Source: Kluyvera intermedia (GTDB taxonomy: Bacteria; Pseudomonadota; Gammaproteobacteria; Enterobacterales; Enterobacteriaceae). From it: 64,000 bases of DNA. The position numbers and the translations under genes are program-made. The stretch covers positions 1,984,001 through 2,048,000 of the forward strand of contig NZ_CP139986.1 of the NCBI RefSeq assembly GCF_034424175.1. The letters run 5' to 3'. The notes beneath the pieces are model-generated. The model was not told where the DNA came from. It did not search any database and worked only from the letters and a program-made list of their open reading frames with translations. Of this stretch, positions 46,142 through 53,170 are shown one piece after another. The number at the start of each line of letters is the position of its first letter. Position 1 is the stretch's first letter.

Positions 46142-46211
46142 CATATAACGTGTTGATAAAGATCGTTTTATGCTTGGCGTGGCGGGTTGACTTATGTATC
46201 ATCGCGACCTC

Positions 46212-46288
46212 GGCCCTTTAGCTCAGTTGGTTAGAGCGCGCGACTCATAATCGCTCGGTCGCTGGTTCAAGCCCAGCAAGGGCCACCA
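46212..46288 (+). tRNA. tRNA-Ile (CAU anticodon, AUA decoding)
   Basis: This 77-base tRNA pairs acceptor GGCCCTT with AAGGGCC and encodes CCA. The anticodon loop is CTCATAA (anticodon 46246-46248). The body resembles E. coli ileX, the minor tRNA-Ile2 whose C34 becomes lysidine, rather than elongator Met. One C/T mismatch stands at the base of the anticodon stem. Stx phages carry a comparable ileZ gene downstream of Q. Confidence 0.9.
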
Positions 46289-46290
46289 AA

Positions 46291-46368
46291 CCGCCATTAG
46301 CTCATCAGGAAGAGCAACCAACCGTAAGCGTTGTATAGTACGGGGTTCGAGGCCTCGATGGCGGACCA
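46291..46368 (+). tRNA. Atypical tRNA-like element, anticodon unclear
   Basis: Perfect acceptor stem CCGCCAT/ATGGCGG with CCA, perfect D stem GCTC/GAGC, and a good T arm CGGGG-TTCGAGG-CCTCG are present. The anticodon arm does not fold normally: the best stem is CAAC/GTTG around CGTAAGC, which has G instead of U at position 33, and the variable region is one or two bases too long. It may be a decayed tRNA or an unusual one; I cannot assign an amino acid. Confidence 0.55.
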
Positions 46369-46370
46369 AT

Positions 46371-46446
<76 letters not shown>

Positions 46447-46449
46447 AAT

Positions 46450-46524
<75 letters not shown>

Positions 46525-46531
46525 TTCTTTA

Positions 46532-46553
46532 GGCTCGCTTCGGCGGGCCTTTT
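46532..46553 (+). terminator. Terminator after the tRNA cluster
   Basis: The stem GGCTCGC/GCGGGCC with a TTCG tetraloop is followed by TTTT. In the late transcript Q would read through it; it may also define the 3' end for tRNA processing. Confidence 0.75.
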
Positions 46554-46670
46554 CTATTTCAGGCTCCGGGAAACCCCATCTTCGTGTTGTTGTTAAATCA
46601 GCCCGAGAGCCTGAATCTCCATCCAGCGCTACGCTCGGGGCATATCTACTACAGCCGCATGCGGCCTTTT

Positions 46671-46705
46671 CCCCTCATTTTGAGAGGATTCACAGCAATG
46701 AGGGG
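46671..46705 (+). promoter_or_regulatory. Hairpin masking the holin ribosome binding site
   Basis: CCCCTCATT (46671-46679) is exactly complementary to AATGAGGGG (46697-46705), which contains the Shine-Dalgarno sequence of the holin gene starting at 46711. The nine-pair stem would hide the site and delay holin translation, comparable in purpose to the structure before lambda S. Confidence 0.65.
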
Positions 46706-46710
46706 GACTG

Positions 46711-47112
46711 ATGTCCGAACCATTATCTACTGCTATCGCTGGTGGGGTAGCAGCAGGATCAGCAGGTGTTACGTTTGCTTCACTATTTCCTGAAGCAACT
46801 CCGGCAGTGATGATCTGCGCTCTGGCAGGCGCTGCGCTGTATGTACTTTCCTCACAGGATCACAAGCTCTGGAAGCAGTTCATATTCGCATTGATATCCT
46901 TCATTGGCGGGGTTTACAGCGCCGGGACAGCATCGGAAATTATTGCTGCTCTGATTAATGCCGGATTGAGTCACCTTAGCCCACCAGTACAAATTAAAGT
47001 AACTCCAGCTATTGGGGCGCTGGCGGCCTCCACCATCTCAGTCACTATCCTGTTGCGTGTACTTTCACGTTCTCGCAGCGGCAGTCTACCGGGACTGAAG
47101 GAGGAAAAATGA
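46711..47112 (+). CDS. Putative holin
   Basis: This 133-residue protein has about four hydrophobic segments (STAIAGGVAAGSAGVTFASL, AVMICALAGAALYVL, FIFALISFIGGVYSAG, AIGALAASTISVTILL) and a charged tail with SRSRSGSLPGLKEEK, as in larger phage holins of the Mu/P2-like group. It is first in the lysis cassette; its start region is masked by a hairpin. It overlaps the next gene by four bases. Confidence 0.78.
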   Translation: MSEPLSTAIAGGVAAGSAGVTFASLFPEATPAVMICALAGAALYVLSSQDHKLWKQFIFALISFIGGVYSAGTASEIIAALINAGLSHLSPPVQIKVTPAIGALAASTISVTILLRVLSRSRSGSLPGLKEEK

Positions 47113-47390
47113 CATGGCAAACACTTCTCATCAACGTTAATGCAATAGCCTGCATCCTGATATCCGTTCGACTTCTTTTCTTCCGTAAGCGAGGTGGGCG
47201 GCATCGCCCGGGAATGGCCTGGCTTGCCTATGGGCTAATCCTTGGCTCAGCCTGGGTGGCTTTCCGTATCTGGCATGGAAATTATGTCCAGGTCGATTAT
47301 GGCGAACTGATTATGAACGTTTTCGTCTGTGTCATCGTCTGGCGTGCTCGCGGTAATGTCGCACGTATCGCCGGAGAATCCCTCCAGTAG
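47109..47390 (+). CDS. Putative three-TM holin or antiholin
   Basis: This 93-residue protein has three hydrophobic segments (LLINVNAIACILISVRLLFF, MAWLAYGLILGSAWVAF, ELIMNVFVCVIVWRA), resembling the HP1/phage_holin_3 family. Together with the previous gene it suggests a holin/antiholin pair. Coupled to both neighbours. Confidence 0.8.
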   Translation: MTWQTLLINVNAIACILISVRLLFFRKRGGRHRPGMAWLAYGLILGSAWVAFRIWHGNYVQVDYGELIMNVFVCVIVWRARGNVARIAGESLQ

Positions 47391-47398
47391 AGAAACAT

Positions 47399-48013
47399 AT
47401 GAACCAATCACAATTTCAAAGGGCGGCTGGCATAAGCGCCGGGTTAGCTGCGCGCTGGTTTCCGCATATTGATGCTGCAATGAAAGAGTTCGGAATCACC
47501 AGACCAGATGATAAGGCCATGTTCATTGCCCAGGCTGGACATGAATCAGCAGGGTTTACCCGAGTACTTGAGAACTTCAATTATTCGGTTGCAGGACTGA
47601 AAGCGACATTCGGTAAACGTCTAACGGCATATCAATGTGAAATGTTAGGTCGAGTTGATGGTAAGCAGGTTGCACATCAACCCCAGATTGCGAACCTGGT
47701 ATACGGCGGTCGAATGGGTAACAAAGAATCAGGGGATGGATGGGCATTCCGTGGACGCGGGCTTATTCAGATTACCGGCCGTGAAAATTACGGGAAATGC
47801 GGAACTGCCCTGAAGCTGGATTTAGTTGGCAACCCGAGTCAGTTAGAGATGGACGCAAACGCCGCTCGTTCTGCTGCATGGTTCTACGTTTCTAATGGGT
47901 GCCTGAATTACTCAGGTGACCTGGTACGCATTACCCAGATTATCAACGGTGGACAGAACGGCATTAACGACCGCCGTGAACGTTATGCTAAAGCAAAAGC
48001 GGTGCTCTTATGA
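47399..48013 (+). CDS. GH19 chitinase-type endolysin
   Basis: This 204-residue muramidase-like endolysin of glycoside hydrolase family 19 has catalytic-type glutamate in IAQAGHESAGFTRV, the GWAFRGRGLIQITGRENY motif, and AARSAAWFYVSNGCL. No signal peptide is apparent, so it depends on a pore-forming holin. It follows the holin genes and precedes the spanins. Confidence 0.94.
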   Translation: MNQSQFQRAAGISAGLAARWFPHIDAAMKEFGITRPDDKAMFIAQAGHESAGFTRVLENFNYSVAGLKATFGKRLTAYQCEMLGRVDGKQVAHQPQIANLVYGGRMGNKESGDGWAFRGRGLIQITGRENYGKCGTALKLDLVGNPSQLEMDANAARSAAWFYVSNGCLNYSGDLVRITQIINGGQNGINDRRERYAKAKAVLL

Positions 48014-48234
48014 ATAAGTGGCTAGGTCTTCTTATTCCTCGCTGGGAAACTGACACCGTTGTATTACAGCAAAAAGGGAATGAATTCCATATCGTCTGTA
48101 GCTACATCAATGTTGAGCCAGGAGAAGTTTTTGATGGTATGTGTGAGTTGAAAACATTCACTTGGCTTAACTGGTCATTCCCATATGGCGAGCCAATCAA
48201 CGCACGTTCCTTTGAGCCAAAGGTGGCTGCATGA
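48010..48234 (+). CDS. Prophage hypothetical protein in the lysis cassette
   Basis: This 74-residue protein (MNKWLGLLIPRWETDTVVLQ) is rich in aromatic residues and probably beta-structured. It is coupled to the endolysin and to Rz by four-base overlaps. Such a gene often sits here in lambdoid prophages; no role is established. Confidence 0.7.
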   Translation: MNKWLGLLIPRWETDTVVLQQKGNEFHIVCSYINVEPGEVFDGMCELKTFTWLNWSFPYGEPINARSFEPKVAA

Positions 48235-48509
48235 GCATTCTCGAAATTATCATCGGTGTAATTGGCGCGGTAATGGTCGCAGCAGCTGGTGGCTTTGGTT
48301 TGGGCCATATACGCGGCACCGGAAAAGCGGAAGCAAAAGCAGACAAGAAACGCACCGAAGAACGTGCAGCAGCAACAGAAGCGGTAGCAGAACGCCGGGT
48401 GGAAGTAACCAAAGAGGCCAGCAATGCACAGCAGACTGTTAACCATATGCCTGATGACGATGTTGATCGCGAGCTGCGCGAAAACTTCACCCGTCCCGGT
48501 GGTCGTTGA
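48231..48509 (+). CDS. Rz: Rz-like inner-membrane spanin
   Basis: This 92-residue protein has an N-terminal TM anchor (ILEIIIGVIGAVMVAAAGGF) and a periplasmic alanine/glutamate-rich coiled coil (EAKADKKRTEERAAATEAVA). Rz links inner and outer membranes with Rz1 at the end of lysis. Rz1 starts inside it in the +1 frame. Confidence 0.9.
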   Translation: MSILEIIIGVIGAVMVAAAGGFGLGHIRGTGKAEAKADKKRTEERAAATEAVAERRVEVTKEASNAQQTVNHMPDDDVDRELRENFTRPGGR

Positions 48510-48675
48510 TACAGCGTGTGACTGGGTAAAGCCAATTTACCTCACTGACAACGACATCACCGTAATGGACAAACAGACCAAGCGCGATGTGCTGGCGCAT
48601 AACAAAGCTTGGCAGTCGAACTGCAGGAACACATCAAACGCAGTGCCTGAAATAGTGAATGCACTAACTCCTTAA
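48424..48675 (+). CDS. Rz1: Rz1-like outer-membrane spanin lipoprotein
   Basis: This 83-residue lipoprotein has signal peptide and lipobox MHSRLLTICLMTMLIASCAK, cleaved before C18, followed by proline/valine-rich sequence. It begins within Rz in another frame (86 bases overlap) and extends well past its end. With Rz it forms the outer-membrane side of the spanin bridge. Confidence 0.88.
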   Translation: MHSRLLTICLMTMLIASCAKTSPVPVVVDTACDWVKPIYLTDNDITVMDKQTKRDVLAHNKAWQSNCRNTSNAVPEIVNALTP

Positions 48676-48682
48676 TCGTGGC

Positions 48683-48865
48683 CTACAGAAACTCGCTGTT
48701 CTTCAGCTTTTTAGCCAATAAGTAATTCGATATTGCTGCAAGAGATACCCCAACAATCCATGGCACGACTGAATCAAGCATTAGCGAGTTGTTCAAGTTA
48801 ATGCTGGCGGTAATGCAAGCAAAGGTATTTGTTAAAACAAACCATGCAAAAAGTACCTGTCTCAT
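48683..48865 (-). CDS. Small reversed membrane protein next to the spanins
   Basis: This 60-residue protein (MRQVLFAWFVLTNTFACITA, later VVPWIVGVSLAAISNYLL) has two predicted TM helices and a basic tail. The ATG at 48865 is placed five bases after GGAGATA. It reads against the late operon, so it is probably expressed in the lysogen. Function unknown; a superinfection-exclusion type role would fit but is only a guess. Confidence 0.6.
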   Translation of the reverse strand: MRQVLFAWFVLTNTFACITASINLNNSLMLDSVVPWIVGVSLAAISNYLLAKKLKNSEFL

Positions 48866-48972
48866 TTGGTTATCTCCATTCGTTTCATCCGAGCAATATC
48901 CACTTACTAGCCAAAAAAAGCAATTTGGCGCATAAAAAAGTGTGGCAGGCGAACTGCCAGAAAGAAACCAGA

Positions 48973-48995
48973 GCCTCGCAATAGCGGGGCTTTTT
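48973..48995 (+). terminator. Terminator hairpin at the head of leader copy A
   Basis: The stem GCCTCGC/GCGGGGC with an AATA loop is followed by five T. Its end is the beginning of the 30-base repeat shared with leader copy B. Confidence 0.85.
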
Positions 48996-49108
48996 AATGC
49001 GCATCGCACGCGCACATCAAAGAAAGTCTTTCAGCTGTGAGCCTGGGCAAACCGTTAACTTTCGGCGGATTTGCCGTGCGACAGGCTCACGCCTAAAAGG
49101 GAAATATC
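48988..49108 (+). ncRNA. Structured leader RNA, copy A
   Basis: After the terminator hairpin comes the conserved stretch AATGCGCATCGCACGCGCAC (48996-49015). Next is a hairpin with outer stem GTGAGCCTG/CAGGCTCAC (49037-49045 with 49082-49090) and inner stem GGCAAACCG paired to CGG and TTTGCC with an A bulge. GTGCGA (49076-49081) lies unpaired between the two 3' strands. It is complementary to TCGCAC at 49004-49009, allowing a pseudoknot. CTAAAAGG then serves as ribosome binding site. The same architecture recurs at 50995-51149. I know no named family with this layout. Confidence 0.7.
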
Positions 49109-49285
49109 ATGCAATTAGGCAAAAAATCGAAAGCTGGGTTGAGAGTGTTTATTCGTACCCATGGGAATTTCATCGTTGCCAATAAACGGGGAATACCACG
49201 CATTGTTGTAGGGGCTATTGACGAAACCCAAAACACCTTGCGTAGCGGCAGTCCTTCTACGTTCAAACAATTCAGCTCACGCTAA
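49109..49285 (+). CDS. Small prophage protein downstream of leader A
   Basis: This 58-residue basic protein begins MQLGKKSKAGLRVFIRTHGN and ends SPSTFKQFSSR. It has a good ribosome binding site (AAAAGGGAAAT) and its stop codon lies within CTAAAAGG, which serves the next gene. No family recognised. Confidence 0.65.
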   Translation: MQLGKKSKAGLRVFIRTHGNFIVANKRGIPRIVVGAIDETQNTLRSGSPSTFKQFSSR

Positions 49286-49296
49286 AAGGAAATACC

Positions 49297-49893
49297 ATGC
49301 CTAATACCTATCAAATTTGTGAAGTAACAGTAACGCTTCCTTCTTTAGGAACCATCACCACCGACGGTGCCGGGAACCAGATTAAGCGTGGTGATACATG
49401 CCGCGTGCATCTTTATGCCGTGGGACGTGATTGGCGCTCCGGGAGCATCTTTGAGGGTTTCAATGTTGGGGCTATCACCTTTACCGGCTACACAGAGTCA
49501 CCATTCAAACGCTCTCAAAAAATCCTGATGCCGGACGGTTACAAATTAGTGGCGCTGCGAGTAGATGATGACGGAGTTCCAACCTCATGGGATAGCTTGC
49601 CAGTGCAGTTTGTCGGCGGACTCATCAGCCTGAAAGATGTCGATGGTGCTGTCAGAGTAAGGATTGGCGAGATTAAAGGAGCAGAACCTTTCAGCCCTTG
49701 CAAAACTGATACGGTATTTATTCACGATGCCTTTATTGATAATGGCATGGTGTCTGCGGAATACAGTGTAAAAATGCATATCAGTATTGAAGAAAACGAT
49801 AAGGCAAATTCCTCTTTTGAAGAGGCCGTCCGCAAAGCCGTTCAGAAAGAATGTCAGCCCGGCGGTCTAATCTGGCATCAGCGCGGCCGCTGA
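49297..49893 (+). CDS. Prophage accessory protein, unknown
   Basis: This 198-residue, mostly beta-rich protein (MPNTYQICEVTVTLPSLGTI) has a helical C-terminal 30 residues (SFEEAVRKAVQKECQPGG). It is preceded by CTAAAAGG with ATG eight bases later, as in the structured leaders. It lies in the accessory block between lysis and DNA packaging genes. No function recognised. Confidence 0.65.
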   Translation: MPNTYQICEVTVTLPSLGTITTDGAGNQIKRGDTCRVHLYAVGRDWRSGSIFEGFNVGAITFTGYTESPFKRSQKILMPDGYKLVALRVDDDGVPTSWDSLPVQFVGGLISLKDVDGAVRVRIGEIKGAEPFSPCKTDTVFIHDAFIDNGMVSAEYSVKMHISIEENDKANSSFEEAVRKAVQKECQPGGLIWHQRGR

Positions 49894-49904
49894 CAGGAGA
49901 GTTC

Positions 49905-50180
49905 ATGCAGGTCACTATTGATGTCGCTGGTGGGCTGCTCAACTACACGAACCGTTTACGTGCCAGCGCAATGCACACCGATACCGGGAACGCTGACACA
50001 GCCGGTGATAGCACCGTTACCTCCGGAACGCTGACATACTGCCAGACTGTTTTGTGGATTAACCCGCTGCTTGTGGCTTTAGAAAAGGCGAATAATCAGC
50101 TGGCAGGAATTCGGGAAATTGAAATAATCCGAGCTTCTCAACTAAAGCCCGGGAATATACGGGCCTTAGTTTACAAGTAA
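49905..50180 (+). CDS. Prophage accessory protein, unknown
   Basis: This 91-residue protein (MQVTIDVAGGLLNYTNRLRA) starts at 49905, five bases after AGGAGA, and follows the previous gene closely. It is T/A-rich with no clear motif. Probably part of the same accessory transcript. Confidence 0.6.
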   Translation: MQVTIDVAGGLLNYTNRLRASAMHTDTGNADTAGDSTVTSGTLTYCQTVLWINPLLVALEKANNQLAGIREIEIIRASQLKPGNIRALVYK

Positions 50181-50189
50181 ATCAATCGG

Positions 50190-50363
50190 TTACTTTATTG
50201 GTTTACTCTCAGAGGGAAGATAAATGTTCCCGCAGTAGGGGCAGATTAGCGTTATGTTGTTTTTTATTCTCGACAGACTGTGTGTTGACTGGCGGGAGCA
50301 GTGAGGACAAGTACTTTTCATAGGCCGTAAAGTACGCATCTTAATATCTTTGAGTATCGACAT
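50190..50363 (-). CDS. Small zinc-ribbon protein, reversed
   Basis: This 57-residue protein has two knuckles CPHC (residues 19-22) and CPYC (41-44) separated by a basic stretch (SRIKNN), forming a probable zinc ribbon like the Mu Com-type or small transcript-binding phage proteins. It reads against the late operon and is preceded by AGGA. No close family recognised; the paired cysteine motifs are the main evidence. Confidence 0.55.
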   Translation of the reverse strand: MSILKDIKMRTLRPMKSTCPHCSRQSTHSLSRIKNNITLICPYCGNIYLPSESKPIK

Positions 50364-50546
50364 GATGATTGTCCTAGTGATTGGTTAATAACCATACACT
50401 ACATGGCTGTCAATAGCTTCTTTTATAACCTCAGTAATTTCATGGTGAAGCAGATGCGAGATGGTACGCCGACAAGAGCGTTAATTAGCATGTGTTCGCT
50501 GGCCCCCCATGTTAAGGTCGGGCTCCGCTTTACCACGGGAGTTGGT

Positions 50547-50774
50547 ATGAACAAAGTAATTGTCTTTTTTAATCTGGAGCCAGCTGAGGTCATGACTGTT
50601 ATGCAGGGTGTAACCTTAATTAAGAAAACGTATCCCAATGATGAGGAAACATCGCTTCAAATTATGACTGCTGGATTCCTCTCCCTTACTGGTGACTCAG
50701 TGTTAGTACACGTAGCATCTGACCGAACTTTATCAATCGAGGAAATTAGGGAAGCCGCCAGTAAATTGCTGTGA
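50547..50774 (+). CDS. Prophage hypothetical protein
   Basis: This 75-residue protein (MNKVIVFFNLEPAEVMTVMQ) starts at 50547 behind GGGAG; an in-frame extension up to 50403 lacks a ribosome binding site. It has an alternating beta-alpha pattern with HVASDRTLSIEEIREAASKL at the end. A terminator follows. No family recognised. Confidence 0.55.
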   Translation: MNKVIVFFNLEPAEVMTVMQGVTLIKKTYPNDEETSLQIMTAGFLSLTGDSVLVHVASDRTLSIEEIREAASKLL

Positions 50775-50799
50775 GTAATTATTAAGACCGTCTTTCCAG

Positions 50800-50819
50800 C
50801 CGCCTACGGGCGGTTTTTT
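50800..50819 (+). terminator. Terminator downstream of 50774
   Basis: The stem CCGCC/GGCGG with loop TACG is followed by six T. Confidence 0.88.
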
Positions 50820-50994
50820 GTTGCCATCACAAGCGGCATTACAACAAGCATTCTCTGAGTGCCTGTGATAATGACGAATTGTGGTGTACGTGTTAATCGT
50901 CAAATAAGCAGGAAAAGGCGAGCGCACCTTTACGATGGCTATCCGACTAAGATCGGCATACCCGAGCCAATACGTACACCACAACCTATCCAGA
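50820..50994. other. Intergenic stretch before leader copy B
   Basis: An open frame (50859-51101, 80 codons) crosses this stretch, but it runs through the terminator hairpin and the conserved leader element and has no good ribosome binding site, so I do not accept it as a gene. No other feature is visible here. Confidence 0.5.
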
Positions 50995-51149
50995 CCACTG
51001 GCATCCGCTGGTGGCTTTTTAATGCGCATCGCACGCGCACATTCTACTCAGAACCTTTCAGGATGACCCTTGAGGAACCGGCTGGTGTCGGAGCCTTCTG
51101 AGGGCCGGATCTCCTGTGCGACAAGGTTCATCACTAAAAGGTAATTCCG
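50995..51149 (+). ncRNA. Structured leader RNA, copy B
   Basis: A terminator hairpin CCACTGG/CTGGTGG with T5 (50995-51020) is followed by the conserved AATGCGCATCGCACGCGCAC (51021-51040). A long hairpin has outer stem GAACCTT/AAGGTTC (51051-51057 with 51123-51129) and inner stem CCGGC/GCCGG extended by AGGA/TCCT. GTGCGA (51116-51121) again lies just 3' of the inner stem, complementary to TCGCAC (51029-51034). CTAAAAGG precedes the HNH gene start. Stems differ in sequence from copy A but keep pairing, which supports a conserved RNA structure. Confidence 0.7.
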
Positions 51150-51710
51150 ATGAGCGGACTTGTTAGAAATGCAGGGAAAACCTGTTCCGTTAATTCATGT
51201 GAACGGCCAGCGCATTGCAAAGGCATGTGCCAGATGCATTATCTTCGGCTCTATAAAACCGGTTCCCTCGAAGCAAAATCACCGCTTGATAGATTGAGCA
51301 GCAAGTATATGGTTGATGATTCAACCGGATGCTGGAACTGGCTTGCATACATAAATCCAGACGGATATGGAATGTTTAAACACAAAGGGATGATGACCCT
51401 GGCCCACAAAGCCAGTTATGAGCTATTGGTCAAGAATGTTCCTGATGGCTTTGAACTTGATCACCTCTGCCATAACCGAAAGTGTGTTAATCCAAAACAC
51501 CTCAGGGTGGTGACACACACAGTAAACGTCTGGAACCGAATAAAGCCGGTGAGTTCCACTGGGGTGATGGGCGTATCTGTCAGGGAAAGCGGAAAGTACA
51601 GGGCAACACTTACGCGAAACGGCGATGTCATTTTTCGAAAGGAATTTGGGACATTATCCGAAGCAACGGCTGCGGTTGAAAAAGCACGATACGAATTTGA
51701 GGGGAAATAA
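51150..51710 (+). CDS. HNH homing-type endonuclease with AP2-like domain
   Basis: This 186-residue protein has an N-terminal zinc-finger-like part (CSVNSCERPAHCKGMCQMHY), an HNH nuclease core (ELDHLCHNRKCVNPKHLRVV), and a C-terminal AP2-like DNA-binding segment (TGVMGVSVRESGKYRATLTR). This is the layout of free-standing phage homing endonucleases. It follows leader copy B and overlaps the glycosyltransferase gene by one base. It is distinct from the packaging HNH at 53738. Confidence 0.88.
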   Translation: MSGLVRNAGKTCSVNSCERPAHCKGMCQMHYLRLYKTGSLEAKSPLDRLSSKYMVDDSTGCWNWLAYINPDGYGMFKHKGMMTLAHKASYELLVKNVPDGFELDHLCHNRKCVNPKHLRVVTHTVNVWNRIKPVSSTGVMGVSVRESGKYRATLTRNGDVIFRKEFGTLSEATAAVEKARYEFEGK

Positions 51711-53170
51711 TGGACGTCATTATTGATGGGGTTCCTTATGTCCGCGCCGATAGCGTTTCTCACAATAAAATCGGGATCGCGATAACTACGCATAACAGAC
51801 CGCAGGTACTCGCAAATTCACTTGAGCAACATCGTAAACATTTACCTGCCGGCGCTGTGGTATTCGTCATTGATGACGGGTCCAACCCTCCAGCAAAAGT
51901 GCCGGATTGGTGCAAGTTAATCCGGCACGATAAGTCACTTGGGATTGTCGCATCTAAAAATGCCAGCCTTGAATGCCTTATGGACTCAGGATGCGAACAT
52001 TTATTTTTGTGGGATGACGATGCGTATGCCATTGCCGATAACTGGCACCTGCCTTACATCGAGTCACCAGAACCACATCTGGCTTATCAGTTTAAAGACC
52101 TTGCTGGGCCGAAAAAATTAAACGATATGGCTGAGCTGTATCGTGACGATCAGCATGTGGCGTACACCGGACAACGCGGCGTGATGCTTTATTACCACCG
52201 CAGCGCCATCGAAAAGGTTGGTGGCTTTGACCGGGTATACGGTCTCGGTATGTATGAACATCCAGACCTTGCACTTCGCATCTACAACGCGGGGTTATCT
52301 ACCTGGGCGTTCGCTGATGTGGTTGGCTCTGAAAAACTGATTCACTCGATGGATGAGCACGAAGAGGGCACGCGTTCAATTCCCCGGCCTGACCGCGAAG
52401 CGCTGGTGAAACGTAACGTCGGAATATTCAACGCCCGGCGCGATAGTGGTTATACCGGGTTCGCGTCATACGGTACCAATCCGAACCTGGTGATTACTAC
52501 GCTGCTCACTAGCCAGCCAGACCCACAGCGCACCGGAAAGATGAGACCCGACCCGCAGGCTCTACAAGCTTGGGCTGACTCAATATCTGGCGCGCTGCCG
52601 ATTGTACTAGCTGACGAATTAAAAGAGTCGCCAACCGGTGCCGGTCTGTTTGAAGTCCCGCTGGTGGACATGAGCCCTTACTTTGCTCGCTGGCTGCACA
52701 TCTACCAGTACCTTCGGGCGCATCCTGAGTATCACCTTGTCTGGTGTACTGACGGTACCGACGTTGAGATGCTACGAGAGCCTTGGGCAGAAATGGAACT
52801 GGGTAAAATATACGTGGGCTCGGAGCACAAGACGTATGCCGATGAATGGATGAAGGCTAATCACCACGGCAAAGCATATAGCGAATTCATCGAGCAGCAT
52901 CGTGATGAACAACTGCTTAATGCTGGTCTGCTTGGTGGAAGCCGTGAGGATGTAATGGAGTTTGCGCACCGTATCATCCGGCTTTACTACCGGATAGAGA
53001 GCCATCGCTTCTGGAAGATGGAGACAGCACCCGCAACGCTGGTGGACATGGGCGCGTTCGGCGTGGCTGCGAAGTCGTTTGGTGTACGCATTGTTACCGG
53101 CCCTAAGGTACACACCATCTTTAAAACGGATGGCTTCGGCAAGGAGACTGCATGGTGGAAACACAAGTGA
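51710..53170 (+). CDS. Phage glycosyltransferase, two-part (GT-A fold N-terminus)
   Basis: The N-terminal half of this 486-residue protein is a family-2-type GT-A domain: IGIAITTHNRPQVLANSLEQ (nucleotide binding), FVIDDGS, and the DXD-type FLWDDDAYAI. The C-terminal half (from about 255) is a separate domain, beginning LVITTLLTSQPDPQRTGKMR, that looks like a second sugar-transfer or scaffold domain. No signal peptide or TM, so it acts in the cytoplasm. It is in the late operon just before packaging genes, which favours modification of virion DNA or protein rather than host LPS (inference). Confidence 0.78.
   Translation: MDVIIDGVPYVRADSVSHNKIGIAITTHNRPQVLANSLEQHRKHLPAGAVVFVIDDGSNPPAKVPDWCKLIRHDKSLGIVASKNASLECLMDSGCEHLFLWDDDAYAIADNWHLPYIESPEPHLAYQFKDLAGPKKLNDMAELYRDDQHVAYTGQRGVMLYYHRSAIEKVGGFDRVYGLGMYEHPDLALRIYNAGLSTWAFADVVGSEKLIHSMDEHEEGTRSIPRPDREALVKRNVGIFNARRDSGYTGFASYGTNPNLVITTLLTSQPDPQRTGKMRPDPQALQAWADSISGALPIVLADELKESPTGAGLFEVPLVDMSPYFARWLHIYQYLRAHPEYHLVWCTDGTDVEMLREPWAEMELGKIYVGSEHKTYADEWMKANHHGKAYSEFIEQHRDEQLLNAGLLGGSREDVMEFAHRIIRLYYRIESHRFWKMETAPATLVDMGAFGVAAKSFGVRIVTGPKVHTIFKTDGFGKETAWWKHK

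Noticed and set aside
50859..51101. 80-codon frame before the homing endonuclease
   Set aside because: It crosses a terminator hairpin and the conserved leader element, has no ribosome binding site, and resembles nothing known; an RNA element explains this stretch better.
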